This document shows positions 11,716 to 20,184 of a stretch of DNA of 36,287 nucleotides, piece by piece. The stretch covers positions 1-36,287 of the forward strand of contig CANIVF010000040.1 of the NCBI GenBank assembly GCA_947470895.1. Direction: 5' to 3'. A model generated the notes under the pieces. That model was not told the origin of the DNA and ran no database searches. It saw only the letters and a program-made list of their open reading frames with translations. A program made the position numbers and the translations under genes. Numbering within the stretch: the first letter of the stretch is position 1; each line of letters opens with the position of its first letter. This stretch comes from Bacteroidota bacterium. Its GTDB lineage: Bacteria > Bacteroidota > Bacteroidia > Cytophagales > Cyclobacteriaceae.

Positions 11716-14673
11716 TTAATTCATTAGCTGATCGAAAGTGATAGAAACATAATAGATGGCACCGATAGTCGGCCCCCCGTAGTTAAGCACATATCTCGTG
11801 TTAAGCAGGTTCGAGCCACCAAACTTCAATACCGACTTCATTTCTTTTAGTCTGTAGCTTACTTGTGCATCATATGTTCCTACTGCAGGAACTTCTCCTC
11901 TTGCAAATGAAGCACCCCAATAGAATTTATCCTGCCAGCGGTAGTTTACATTAAAGCCAAAGCGCTCAGTAACTTTGCGATTACCTACTCCAACATTGAA
12001 TTTATGTTCAGGTGTATTAAATCCATCAAACAAAAAGTCAGCACCTAGGGAAGTGTTTAACCTATTCCAGTTATAGTTACCGATTAACTTATAACCCCGA
12101 GGAAGGCTATACTCCATACCCAAGGCAATACCCTGTGATGTGATTTTACGATCATTTATGTTGGTATAAACCGAGAAGGTATTTTCCTGACCTGGTGTTG
12201 TAATTGGTGTTAATAAACTCTGACCATTACGAACGTTTTGCTCTGTAATGGCAGTCACCCCCTGGTTAATTATCCCAGCAGATTTGCGCACCGCAATCTG
12301 CGTAATAAAATGACTGATCTGGTTTCGGTAGTAAGCAATATCAACCATAAACCGATCGCCAATTAAGCCTTTATATCCAAATTCGATGTTTCTTACTTGC
12401 TCAGGTCTTACTGCTTCAATGCTGTTGATTGGTTTTAATAAACCTATTGTGGTAGGATCTCCCAATGCTAAACCGGCATTTCCCCGGCCACCTAATGCTG
12501 CGATATACGTTGGATTAGATAAGTTTTGAGTGATCTTACTGATGTAATCATTCACCGAAGATAACGTATATGTCTGACCTGGTACAAATACTTTATACTT
12601 TTCTGCGTAGTAGGGAAGGCCTCCTAATAAACGTGCAGATACTACATTCAGATCGATATGTTGACCTTGAGTAGTTGGGTTTCTAAAACCAGTTTGATAA
12701 GAAGCTCTCAGGTTATGTTTTTCAGCCAGTGTATACACAGCAGAAAGACGAGGATTGATCTGTTCGTTGAAGTTTTGGTTTTTATCATAACGAACGGAAC
12801 CGGTAAGCTTCAACTTATCGCTTATAAATTTTTTAGCAGCTTGAGCATAAGCCCCTACCTCCTGTATTGTGATTTGATTACCTGGGCCATCCGCGAAAAT
12901 GGTTCCATTTGAATTCAAGTCGTAGTACCGATAACTGGCTCCGACAAGAAGATCCATGAATTTGATTTGATTTTTGAAATTGTATTGTCCTTCATAGTGA
13001 TATAAAGATGTCTTATCACTGAATAATGAACCATAAGGAATAACATTTGATCTTGCGCTCGCGCTAGCATCAGTAAAAGCTTGTGTTCCGGGTAAAATAC
13101 GACCAGTATCGGCAATGCCTCTGGCAAAGCTATGGGCTGTCTGTTGCTGTTGAAGTGTTGGATCTACGTTTAAAGTCGGATTGAATCCCTGAAGCGCTAA
13201 AGATTGTAAGTAAGCACCACCATATTGTCCAAACCAAAGAGAATTGTTCTTCCATCCATCGTTAATCAATACGCCAGTTAAGTCTGCTATATATGAATCA
13301 CCGCTATTCTCAATAGTAGTATAGCCACGCACGAAGAAGTTACTTCCTTTCAATTCCAACTTATATTGGTTGATGGAGAAATCTTTCAAAGAATAGCGTT
13401 GTGCACCTGTATATACCGATGTTCCGGCACCATAATTCCATTGTCCCACTAATTCAATTTTATCGGTAATTCTATAATGCAATGCTGCATTCGCCTTAAG
13501 ATTCTTTGCGTTATAATCAACCAAATATCTTTCTTCATAACCTGTTCTGGAAACATTTTGGTTTGGCAGATATCCTAAAAATGGCTGGAGCGCTGGTGGT
13601 AGACTGCCTCCAAGACTCAACCCGACTAAAGAAAGATTGGCCGCTACTTCATCACCAAATACATGCACCTTATTGGCTCCTGGATTGGATGAATAACCCG
13701 TAGGAGTTTGAGATGTATTTTGGTCTAATTGATTAGTACCATACCAATCGGTTGCTTTACTATAGGATAGGTTCACTTTAAAAGCAAAGCGATTATTGAA
13801 TGCTTTTGCATAACGAAGAGCACCTTCGGTCATAGGGCTGGCATATCCAGGACCTATTGGGTTAACGCTTCCACCATTATCCAAATAGGAAGTTCCTCCA
13901 TTGATATGGTTCATTCCTAATTTCGCGAAAGCACTTAATCCTTGATATTCAAAAGGACTTTTACTGTTTACCAGTAGTGCTCCGTTAAATGCGCTCGGGC
14001 CGTACAAAGCAGAAGAGGCGCCTGGAATAAATTCTACACTTTCCACATCCAATTCAGAAGGGCCATTCAAATTACCAATTGGAAAGTTAAGAGCAGGAGC
14101 CTGAGTATCCATTCCGTCAGTAAGCTGAATAAAACGAGTATTTCCTGTTGAGTTAAATCCACGGGCATTGATAATTTGAAAGTTGATACTACTTGTTGTC
14201 ATATCAAGTCCTTTCATATTAATCAAACCTTTATAGTAATTATCTGCTGGCGTGTTTTGCACACCAAGTATATCCATCTTTTCAATCGTTACAGGAGATT
14301 TTAATATGCTCTCTTCAATTCGAGATGCAGAGATGACAATTTCCTGACCTAACAAAGTCTGTTCAAGCATGGATACTTCAAGTCCCGAGGTATTGGCATC
14401 CTTAATTTCGATTTCCTGACTACTGTAGCCAATAAAAGAAAACACCAGAACAAACGGAGGTGCTGCATTAACCTTTAAATTGAACTCGCCACTAGTGTTT
14501 GTTATTGTACCAATAACTCGTCCCTTAACTACGATGTTAACACCGGCTAGCGGATCACCGGTACCACCATCTTTTACCGAGCCGGTAATGGAGGTAGTCT
14601 GCGCCATGAGTGTCGCTGTGCCGCAGAACCAAAAGAGCGCAGCAATCAACGCCTTCCTGTAGAGTATATTCAT
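11716..14673 (-). CDS. TonB-dependent outer-membrane receptor with carboxypeptidase-regulatory-like domain
   Basis: 985 residues. A signal peptide (cleavage near TLMAQ) is followed by a CarboxypepD_reg-like beta-sandwich at roughly residues 28-115 (SITGSVKDGGTGDPLAGVNI, GVNIVVKG, SFIGYSSQEI). A plug domain follows at roughly 120-250, with EIVISASRIEESI, INARGFNSTGN and VEFIPGASSALYG. A long beta-barrel then ends in YYVSITFDQLMN. The plug lacks the typical SusC signature, and no SusD-like gene follows. Instead the downstream partner is an SGNH-hydrolase lipoprotein. The ligand cannot be read from the sequence; a hydrophobic ester is a guess from the neighbour. A promoter lies just upstream. 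Confidence 0.92.
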   Translation of the reverse strand: MNILYRKALIAALFWFCGTATLMAQTTSITGSVKDGGTGDPLAGVNIVVKGRVIGTITNTSGEFNLKVNAAPPFVLVFSFIGYSSQEIEIKDANTSGLEVSMLEQTLLGQEIVISASRIEESILKSPVTIEKMDILGVQNTPADNYYKGLINMKGLDMTTSSINFQIINARGFNSTGNTRFIQLTDGMDTQAPALNFPIGNLNGPSELDVESVEFIPGASSALYGPSAFNGALLVNSKSPFEYQGLSAFAKLGMNHINGGTSYLDNGGSVNPIGPGYASPMTEGALRYAKAFNNRFAFKVNLSYSKATDWYGTNQLDQNTSQTPTGYSSNPGANKVHVFGDEVAANLSLVGLSLGGSLPPALQPFLGYLPNQNVSRTGYEERYLVDYNAKNLKANAALHYRITDKIELVGQWNYGAGTSVYTGAQRYSLKDFSINQYKLELKGSNFFVRGYTTIENSGDSYIADLTGVLINDGWKNNSLWFGQYGGAYLQSLALQGFNPTLNVDPTLQQQQTAHSFARGIADTGRILPGTQAFTDASASARSNVIPYGSLFSDKTSLYHYEGQYNFKNQIKFMDLLVGASYRYYDLNSNGTIFADGPGNQITIQEVGAYAQAAKKFISDKLKLTGSVRYDKNQNFNEQINPRLSAVYTLAEKHNLRASYQTGFRNPTTQGQHIDLNVVSARLLGGLPYYAEKYKVFVPGQTYTLSSVNDYISKITQNLSNPTYIAALGGRGNAGLALGDPTTIGLLKPINSIEAVRPEQVRNIEFGYKGLIGDRFMVDIAYYRNQISHFITQIAVRKSAGIINQGVTAITEQNVRNGQSLLTPITTPGQENTFSVYTNINDRKITSQGIALGMEYSLPRGYKLIGNYNWNRLNTSLGADFLFDGFNTPEHKFNVGVGNRKVTERFGFNVNYRWQDKFYWGASFARGEVPAVGTYDAQVSYRLKEMKSVLKFGGSNLLNTRYVLNYGGPTIGAIYYVSITFDQLMN

Positions 14674-14694
14674 AAGAATTATGGGTTTAATCCT

Positions 14695-14724
14695 TAAATC
14701 TACAAGAAAAACTGAATATACAAA
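14695..14724 (-). promoter_or_regulatory. Promoter of the TonB receptor/SGNH operon
   Basis: On the minus strand, TTTG (14721-14724) is followed after 18 bases by TAGATTTA (14695-14702), a 7 of 8 match to TAnnTTTG. The receptor ATG is 21 bases further on. Both boxes and their spacing fit Bacteroidota vegetative promoters. Confidence 0.55.
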
Positions 14725-14764
14725 CGATTGCTTGGGTCCTTTTTTGCAAACGGTTGAACCCCGT

Positions 14765-15103
14765 TTAAGAGTTTTTTTTTTCTTGCCGTATAAGTTCTAC
14801 AAGTCGGTCACAAAGAGAGTTAATCTCGCTTGAAATTCTCTCGTCACCGGTGGAGCTGAGCACGCTTTGGGCTATGCCGCCCAAGCACTCGATGTAGAAT
14901 CGCTTCATTTCATCAACAGGCATATCCTTAGTCCACAAATCGATGCGCATAGTGTTTTTTTGTTGACTATCCCACAAGGAAATAGAGATTGATTTGGTCT
15001 CAGAAGGCGTATCATGCGGTTTATCAGTGGCATCCCATTGTATTCGTTCGGGTACATTATTTTGGTCAAGATCGATATTAAATTGAATGCTGGATTTTTT
15101 CAT
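14765..15103 (-). CDS. gldC: Gliding motility protein GldC
   Basis: 112-residue cytoplasmic-looking protein without signal peptide or membrane segment. It matches GldC of gliding Bacteroidota, most clearly in the block MRIDLWTKDMPVDEMKRF at about residues 52-69, with LDQNNVPERIQWDA near the N-terminus. GldC is associated with gliding and type IX secretion in Flavobacterium; its biochemical role is not established. The usual neighbour gldB is not in this window. The 3' end holds a run of ten A residues (sense strand) encoding the Lys-rich tail EKKNS, a possible slippage site that would change only the last residues. The ATG at 15103 opens directly onto the conserved start of the family. Confidence 0.88.
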   Translation of the reverse strand: MKKSSIQFNIDLDQNNVPERIQWDATDKPHDTPSETKSISISLWDSQQKNTMRIDLWTKDMPVDEMKRFYIECLGGIAQSVLSSTGDERISSEINSLCDRLVELIRQEKKNS

Positions 15104-15167
15104 GCTGCAAATTAATTCTATCTCTGATATACAGCTAAATCTATGAATTGTTTCTGGTTTTATTATT

Positions 15168-15824
15168 TCAAAAAATCATTTCAGGAATTTCTCCTTCAAT
15201 GATGAGTTCACCTTGTGTAGCATTTTTTATTTCCTCAATGCTCACACCCGGAGCGCGCTCAATCAGTTTGAATCCCCCTTGAGGCAATACATCTAAAACG
15301 GCCAGATCACTTACTATTTTTTTTACGCACCGGATTCCGGTAATGGGCAACGAACATTCCTTCAAAAGTTTAGATGCCCCTTCTTTGCTGCAATGCTGCA
15401 TGGCAACTATGATATTCTTTGCTGAAGCGACCAGATCCATGGCACCTCCCATACCTTTTACCATTTTACCAGGCACTTTCCAATTGGCTATGTCACCATC
15501 TTGCGAAACTTCCATAGCACCTAATATAGTCACGTCAACATGGCCACCTCTGATCATCGCGAAGCTTTCTGCAGAATTAAACAAGGCCGATCCGCAAACC
15601 ATGGTGATCGTTTGCTTACCTGCATTGATAAGATCAGAATCAACTTCACTTTCTTTAGGAAAAGGACCAATACCAAGCAGTCCATTTTCCGACTGTAGAA
15701 CAACATTTAGTGAAGGTGGGATATAGTTGGCCACAAGAGTGGGAATACCAATACCTAAATTGATATACATTCCATCGCGAACTTCTCTGGCTATTCTTTT
15801 GGCAATACCTATTTTATCTAACAT
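15168..15824 (-). CDS. scoB: 3-oxoacid CoA-transferase, subunit B
   Basis: Beta subunit of a family I CoA transferase (succinyl-CoA:3-ketoacid or acetoacetate type), which moves CoA between an acyl-CoA and a 3-oxoacid. The catalytic glutamate lies in QSENGLLGIGP (E46 counted from the ATG at 15824). Further landmarks are YINLGIGIPTLV, GGHVDVTILGAMEV and KGMGGAMDLV. About 218 residues is the normal subunit length. The ATG shares one base with the scoA stop (TGATG), indicating coupled translation. A TTG one codon earlier is a less likely start. Which keto acid is used cannot be told from the sequence. Confidence 0.93.
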   Translation of the reverse strand: MLDKIGIAKRIAREVRDGMYINLGIGIPTLVANYIPPSLNVVLQSENGLLGIGPFPKESEVDSDLINAGKQTITMVCGSALFNSAESFAMIRGGHVDVTILGAMEVSQDGDIANWKVPGKMVKGMGGAMDLVASAKNIIVAMQHCSKEGASKLLKECSLPITGIRCVKKIVSDLAVLDVLPQGGFKLIERAPGVSIEEIKNATQGELIIEGEIPEMIF

Positions 15825-16522
15825 CAATCTTTTATTATTGTCCTTTGTTCAATTCTTTTCTCATAATTGCTTCCTTGGAATATTCGTTGAACATAGATTC
15901 CTGGTGTGTGAATATGATTAGGATCCAGTTCGCCAGCAGGTAGAAGTTCTTCTACTTCGGCAATGGTTATTTTTCCTGCAGTGGCCATCATGGGATTGAA
16001 ATTGCGAGCTGTGCCTCGGTATATAAGATTTCCTGACGTGTCTCCTTTCCATGCTTTTACGATAGCAAAATCAGCTTTAAGCCATTGTTCCAGTAAGTAT
16101 AGTTTTCCTTCGTATTCTCTTACTTCTTTTCCTTCGGCTACTTCAGTGCCTACACCTGCAGGCGTATAAAATGCAGGAATTCCGGCACCACCAGCTCGTA
16201 TTCGTTCAGCCAGGGTTCCTTGAGGAATTAATTCTACTTCTAGTTCACCTGAAAGTAACTGTCGTTCAAACTCAGCATTTTCACCCACATAGGAGGAAAT
16301 CATTTTTCTTACCTGACGCGTTTTCAAAAGAAGTCCAATGCCGAAATCGTCAACACCTGCATTGTTAGATATACAGGTGAGTCCTTTCACTCCTTTTTTT
16401 AACAATGCCTGAATACAGTTTTCGGGTATACCACAAACACCAAATCCACCCAGCATGAGTGTAGAATTGTTAGTCACGTCATGCACCGCTTGGTCTGCAC
16501 CGGATACAACCTTGTTGATCAT
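15824..16522 (-). CDS. scoA: 3-oxoacid CoA-transferase, subunit A
   Basis: Alpha subunit pairing with the adjacent subunit B. Landmarks are [15 protein letters not shown], the [12 protein letters not shown] segment, [19 protein letters not shown] and [17 protein letters not shown] place the start at ATG 16522 (MINKVVSG), which aligns with the family. A TTG at 16540 would add six residues but falls inside a palindrome that looks regulatory. The length of about 232 residues is typical. It is the first gene of a two-gene unit starting 57 bases after ribF ends, so it may have its own promoter or be read from the ribF operon. Confidence 0.93.
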   Translation of the reverse strand: MINKVVSGADQAVHDVTNNSTLMLGGFGVCGIPENCIQALLKKGVKGLTCISNNAGVDDFGIGLLLKTRQVRKMISSYVGENAEFERQLLSGELEVELIPQGTLAERIRAGGAGIPAFYTPAGVGTEVAEGKEVREYEGKLYLLEQWLKADFAIVKAWKGDTSGNLIYRGTARNFNPMMATAGKITIAEVEELLPAGELDPNHIHTPGIYVQRIFQGSNYEKRIEQRTIIKD

Positions 16523-16527
16523 AGTAT

Positions 16528-16541
16528 TTTGTTTAAACAAA
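16528..16541. promoter_or_regulatory. Perfect 14-bp palindrome upstream of scoA
   Basis: TTTGTTTAAACAAA is a perfect two-fold palindrome whose near edge is 5 bases upstream of the scoA ATG (16522). Its length and position suit binding of a dimeric repressor to the scoAB promoter or leader. No regulator gene is adjacent, so the binding protein is unknown. Confidence 0.35.
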
Positions 16542-16578
16542 TCTCAAACTACTCGGTACAAATTCCAAATAGCTTTAT

Positions 16579-17511
16579 TCAGATATTCTCGAGAGCCTTA
16601 AGGGCTGCTTCTTTATCTTTATGTAATTGATTTTTGAGAGACTCCAGATCCTGAAATTTTGAATCCATTCTAAGTAACTTAATGAATGACACATGAAGAG
16701 ATTCTCCATAAATCTCTTTATCAAAATTGAAAATATTTACTTCAATTGATCTTTTCGATCCATCTATGGTGGGCCTCGTTCCAATATACAACATGCCCCC
16801 GTATACAATTTTTTCATGCGTAACTTTTACGGCATAAATTCCTTCTGCTGGTATCAGTTTGTCATGAGAATCAAGATCAATGTTAGCGGTAGCATAGCCG
16901 AGTACACGACCAAGTTTGTCACCTTTAATAATACGACCTGTTATCGAATAGGGGCGACCTAAAAAGTGATTGGCTATATCGATATCTCCTTCTTCGAGTG
17001 CTTTTCTGATTTTTGAAGAACTTACAGTAACGTGGTCAATATCCTGTTGAGGTATCTCCTCCACATCAAATCCATAAGCAGGCCCATTGAGTTTTAATTG
17101 CTCAAAACTGCCCTCTCTGTTTTTTCCGAAGCGGTGATCATATCCGATGACTAGTTTTTTGGTGCCAATAGTCTCCACCAGAATTTTTGTAATAAATTCT
17201 TGTGAAGTGATTTGGGAAAATTCTTTTGTGAACGGTATTCTGATTAAGTGATCAATATTTTGTTCCCTAAGTAATTCGGCTTTTTCCTCAAAGGTGTTCA
17301 ATAATTTAAGACTTAAGTCGGCAGGCTTGAGAATCATTCTCGGGTGCGGCCAAAATGTAATCACTACACTTTCTCCTCTGTTCTTCTTTGAAAACTCTTG
17401 TAATCGTTGCAGGATTTTTTTATGACCAAGGTGAACGCCATCAAACGTTCCGCTGGTTACAATACCATATTGTAATCGAGTAAAATCATCAATACTATGA
17501 TAGATCTTCAT
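16579..17511 (-). CDS. ribF: Bifunctional riboflavin kinase/FAD synthetase
   Basis: Makes FMN and FAD from riboflavin. 310 residues in two domains. The N-terminal nucleotidyltransferase has the HIGH-type loop GTFDGVHLGHKKIL at about residues 21-34 and VIGYDHRFGKNREG near 128. The C-terminal flavokinase starts at about residue 180 with GRPYSITGRIIKGDKLGR, and contains the substrate loop GYATANIDLD. The ATG is three bases after the truB stop. It is the last gene of the ftsX-DUF3098-uppP-truB-ribF run. FAD from this enzyme is the cofactor of MetF, encoded elsewhere in the window. Confidence 0.96.
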   Translation of the reverse strand: MKIYHSIDDFTRLQYGIVTSGTFDGVHLGHKKILQRLQEFSKKNRGESVVITFWPHPRMILKPADLSLKLLNTFEEKAELLREQNIDHLIRIPFTKEFSQITSQEFITKILVETIGTKKLVIGYDHRFGKNREGSFEQLKLNGPAYGFDVEEIPQQDIDHVTVSSSKIRKALEEGDIDIANHFLGRPYSITGRIIKGDKLGRVLGYATANIDLDSHDKLIPAEGIYAVKVTHEKIVYGGMLYIGTRPTIDGSKRSIEVNIFNFDKEIYGESLHVSFIKLLRMDSKFQDLESLKNQLHKDKEAALKALENI

Positions 17512-17514
17512 CGT

Positions 17515-18165
17515 TTATGGGTTTATCTCTTCGAGGGTGGCTGCATCTTTCAAGTGGAATTGACCGATTCGCGTTCTGCATAATTTTGAAAGATAGGCAC
17601 CAACTCCTATTTCTTCTCCAAAATCGCGAGCAAGACTTCTGATATAAGTTCCTTTTGAACAAACAATACGAAAGCTGACAATTGGTAATTCAATACGAGT
17701 GATCTCAAATGCAGAAACAGTAACCTCACGAGGCTTCAATTCAGGTTTTTCTCCTTTACGAGCTAATTCGTAGGCTCTTTTACCATCAACTTTTATGGCT
17801 GAATGAATAGGAGGAATTTGTTGTATAGTGCCTGTAAATTTTTTTGTCGCTTCATAGATAACGCCATCCGAAATCGCTGATATGTCTTTTGCTTCTGACA
17901 CTGTTGTTTCAAGATCATGAGAAGGGGTAGTTTGGCCAATCACAAAATTACCAGTGTATTCTTTCTCCTGAGCCTGATATTCATCAATCCGTTTTGTCAT
18001 TTTACCCGTGCAAAGGATGAGCAATCCTGTCGCCAATGGATCTAACGTGCCGGCATGACCAATTTTTTTTATTTTTAGTTTTCTTCTCAGTTTATTTACG
18101 ACATCAAACGATGTCCACTGTATGGGTTTATCAATGAGAATAACCCGGTCTATATTATTATCCAT
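17515..18165 (-). CDS. truB: tRNA pseudouridine(55) synthase
   Basis: Isomerises uridine 55 in the T-loop of tRNAs. 216 residues, with the catalytic aspartate D42 in GHAGTLDPLATGLL and the conserved KEYTGNFVIG, IPPIHSAIKVDGKRAYELAR and CSKGTYIRSLARDFG segments. It ends soon after the catalytic domain and lacks the C-terminal PUA-type extension of E. coli TruB, which is usual in Bacteroidota. Its ATG overlaps the uppP stop by one base (TAATG), so translation is coupled. Confidence 0.96.
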   Translation of the reverse strand: MDNNIDRVILIDKPIQWTSFDVVNKLRRKLKIKKIGHAGTLDPLATGLLILCTGKMTKRIDEYQAQEKEYTGNFVIGQTTPSHDLETTVSEAKDISAISDGVIYEATKKFTGTIQQIPPIHSAIKVDGKRAYELARKGEKPELKPREVTVSAFEITRIELPIVSFRIVCSKGTYIRSLARDFGEEIGVGAYLSKLCRTRIGQFHLKDAATLEEINP

Positions 18166-18959
18166 TACACTACATTCAATTCAATACCTAGCAAATAGAG
18201 AGTTAAAATGATAACGCCTAATGCAATCCTATAATAACCGAAAAGTCTGAATCCGTGTTTCGTTAAAAATGAAATGAACGATTTAATCGCCAGGATGGCA
18301 ACAATAAAGGCAACTAGATTACCAATGGCTAGAATCATGATTTCATTTCCTCCGAATGAACTTCCGCTTTGGTAAAACTTTAACAACTTGTAAGCGGTGG
18401 CCATAAACATGGTTGGCACGGCCAGAAAAAACGAAAACTCAGCTGCAATTTTCTTGGTTAATTTTTGTGTCAAACCTCCAATGATGGTAGAAGCAGATCG
18501 GGAAACACCGGGCACCATGGCAATAGTTTGGAAGAGTCCTATTTTGAATGCTGTTGAATAATTGACGTTTGTTTCACCTCGTTCCTCAGTTTCATGACAG
18601 AGTTTATCGATAAAGAGAAAAATAATCCCACCTATAATTAACATAATAGCCACCACTTCAATGCGCTCTAACATTTGATCGATGAAATCATTTAATAAAA
18701 ACCCAAGCACGGCTGCAGGAAGAACAGCGATGAATAATTTGAAATAAAAGTCAACTGATTGAAAAAAGCGCTTCCAATAGATAACCATAACAGATAAAAT
18801 AGCTCCTAACTGAATAGCTACCGTAAACGTTTTGGTGAATGGATCAGACGCTATGCCAAAAAGGGAAGACACGATAATCATATGTCCCGTAGATGATACA
18901 GGTAGAAATTCTGTTAGCCCTTCAACAATCGCTAAGATGATAGCATCAAAAATTGACAT
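18165..18959 (-). CDS. uppP: Undecaprenyl-diphosphate phosphatase
   Basis: Integral inner-membrane enzyme (BacA/UppP) that dephosphorylates undecaprenyl diphosphate to recycle the lipid carrier for cell-wall polymers. 264 residues with about eight hydrophobic segments. The two signatures are present: [14 protein letters not shown] at residues 13-26, containing E13, E17 and H26, and PGVSRSAST with R154. It lies six bases after the DUF3098 gene and overlaps truB by one base, within a cell-envelope and division cluster. Confidence 0.96.
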   Translation of the reverse strand: MSIFDAIILAIVEGLTEFLPVSSTGHMIIVSSLFGIASDPFTKTFTVAIQLGAILSVMVIYWKRFFQSVDFYFKLFIAVLPAAVLGFLLNDFIDQMLERIEVVAIMLIIGGIIFLFIDKLCHETEERGETNVNYSTAFKIGLFQTIAMVPGVSRSASTIIGGLTQKLTKKIAAEFSFFLAVPTMFMATAYKLLKFYQSGSSFGGNEIMILAIGNLVAFIVAILAIKSFISFLTKHGFRLFGYYRIALGVIILTLYLLGIELNVV

Positions 18960-18965
18960 GAAATA

Positions 18966-19178
18966 CTATTTTTCCTCAGAGGAGTTGGGTGTGTGCATGA
19001 TAGCAAAGATCTCAACAATGAATCCGGCCATTACGATGAGAGGACTTACTGTTATACCAAGAAATCCAAATCCGTAAGGATCAGTATCCATAGCCATGGT
19101 GGCGAAACCAACGGCTAGCAATACGACACCCAAAATCATTAACTGATAGTTTCTTTTTCCAAATGGTAGCTTATTCAT
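18966..19178 (-). CDS. DUF3098 family small membrane protein
   Basis: 70-residue protein with two transmembrane helices (about residues 12-30 and 40-62). It opens with PFGKRNYQLMILG, the typical start of DUF3098 proteins, and contains SPLIVMAGFIVEIFAIM. The family is found mainly in Bacteroidota next to ftsX and uppP, as here: two bases after ftsX and six before uppP. Function is unknown. The conserved position suggests a role with FtsX or in envelope assembly, but nothing in the sequence shows this directly. Confidence 0.85.
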   Translation of the reverse strand: MNKLPFGKRNYQLMILGVVLLAVGFATMAMDTDPYGFGFLGITVSPLIVMAGFIVEIFAIMHTPNSSEEK

Positions 19179-19180
19179 AA

Positions 19181-20077
19181 TTAATACAGTTCGTCTAATG
19201 ATAACTTCAGATATTTACTTACCGCTCTATAAGTACTTGCCACAGCGACCAGAATTCCAGTCAATAGTAATGCGCCAAGTAGAAAAAGAAGACGGTCGTT
19301 GTTTTGAATGAGTGATAAGTCCTCCACTTTTCTAGTAGCAAACATCAGCATGGCAATCAAGAGGCTATTGGATAAAACTCCGGATACTAAGCCATGAATA
19401 CTTGCGCGAATTAAGAATGGCATCTGGATAAAACTACTACGGGCTCCCACAAGTTGCATACTGCGAATTAAGAATCGCTGTGAAAAGAGGGCAAGACGCA
19501 GTGTATTGTTAATTAAGAGCACTACAATGGTTAAGAGTAAAGCAACCAATCCCATTAGTATCAGACTTATCTTCGTTATGTTCTTGTTGATGGAGTCAAT
19601 TACATTTTCCACGTAGTACACCTCATACACGCCACCGATTTTTTCAACCTCTGCTTTTATTTTCCGCAAACTTTCCACATGATGAAACTCGTCTTGAATT
19701 TTAACGAGGTAAGCGTCTCTTAACGGATTTTCACCAAGAAATTTTTTAAAATCTTCTCCAGTTTCTTTAATAAATTCTTTTGCCGCCTCATCCTTAGAAA
19801 CAAATTGAATAGCATTTTGATTTTTTGACACGAATACCTTCGAAGCAATACTCTTTTCTAGTTGACCTCGCTGAGTTTCGCTGACTTGATTTTTCAGATA
19901 GACTTGAATTTTTACATTCTCTCTAACAAGTCTTTCCAACTCACTTGAGTAAATCACTAATGCTCCAAAAACGCCAATAACAAAAAGCGCTAAGGTTATA
20001 CTAAGCACTACGCTGATGTACGGATAGCTCCCTAATTTTTTCTTTTTGGTATTGAACTTTCTGGACGGATTGCTCAT
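19181..20077 (-). CDS. ftsX: Cell division protein FtsX
   Basis: Membrane subunit of the FtsEX ABC-type complex that activates peptidoglycan hydrolases at the septum. About 298 residues from ATG 20077 (MSNPSRKF). It has a basic cytoplasmic N-terminus, TM1 near residues 26-46, and an extracytoplasmic domain to about residue 165 (VKIQVYLKNQVSE, FVSKDEAAKEF, NPLRDAYLVKI). Three C-terminal transmembrane segments follow, with NNTLRLALFSQR and MQLVGARSSFIQMPFLIRA. The frame also opens at a TTG at 20086, but that codon lies inside a promoter-like element. ftsE is not in this window. First gene of a five-gene operon. Confidence 0.94.
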   Translation of the reverse strand: MSNPSRKFNTKKKKLGSYPYISVVLSITLALFVIGVFGALVIYSSELERLVRENVKIQVYLKNQVSETQRGQLEKSIASKVFVSKNQNAIQFVSKDEAAKEFIKETGEDFKKFLGENPLRDAYLVKIQDEFHHVESLRKIKAEVEKIGGVYEVYYVENVIDSINKNITKISLILMGLVALLLTIVVLLINNTLRLALFSQRFLIRSMQLVGARSSFIQMPFLIRASIHGLVSGVLSNSLLIAMLMFATRKVEDLSLIQNNDRLLFLLGALLLTGILVAVASTYRAVSKYLKLSLDELY

Positions 20078-20083
20078 AAACAC

Positions 20084-20091
20084 CAAAGATA
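20084..20091 (-). promoter_or_regulatory. Possible ftsX operon promoter, -7 element
   Basis: Minus-strand TATCTTTG matches TAnnTTTG exactly and is only six bases from the ftsX ATG at 20077. If used, the mRNA would be nearly leaderless. The -33 region is AT-rich without a clear box. Confidence 0.35.
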
Positions 20092-20140
20092 CAATTTATT
20101 CTATTTTTTAACGTTTTCACCCCTAAAATGACCTAAAAGA

Positions 20141-20164
20141 AAACCCTTCGATAAAGAAGGGTTT
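20141..20164 (-). terminator. Intrinsic terminator after the anti-sigma gene
   Basis: AAACCCTTC and GAAGGGTTT form a perfect 9-bp stem with a 6-base loop. Read on the minus strand it is followed by TTCTTTT. It ends the sigma/anti-sigma unit before the ftsX operon. Confidence 0.8.
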
Positions 20165-20184
20165 AAGTCTTTTTGTGTTTTCGG

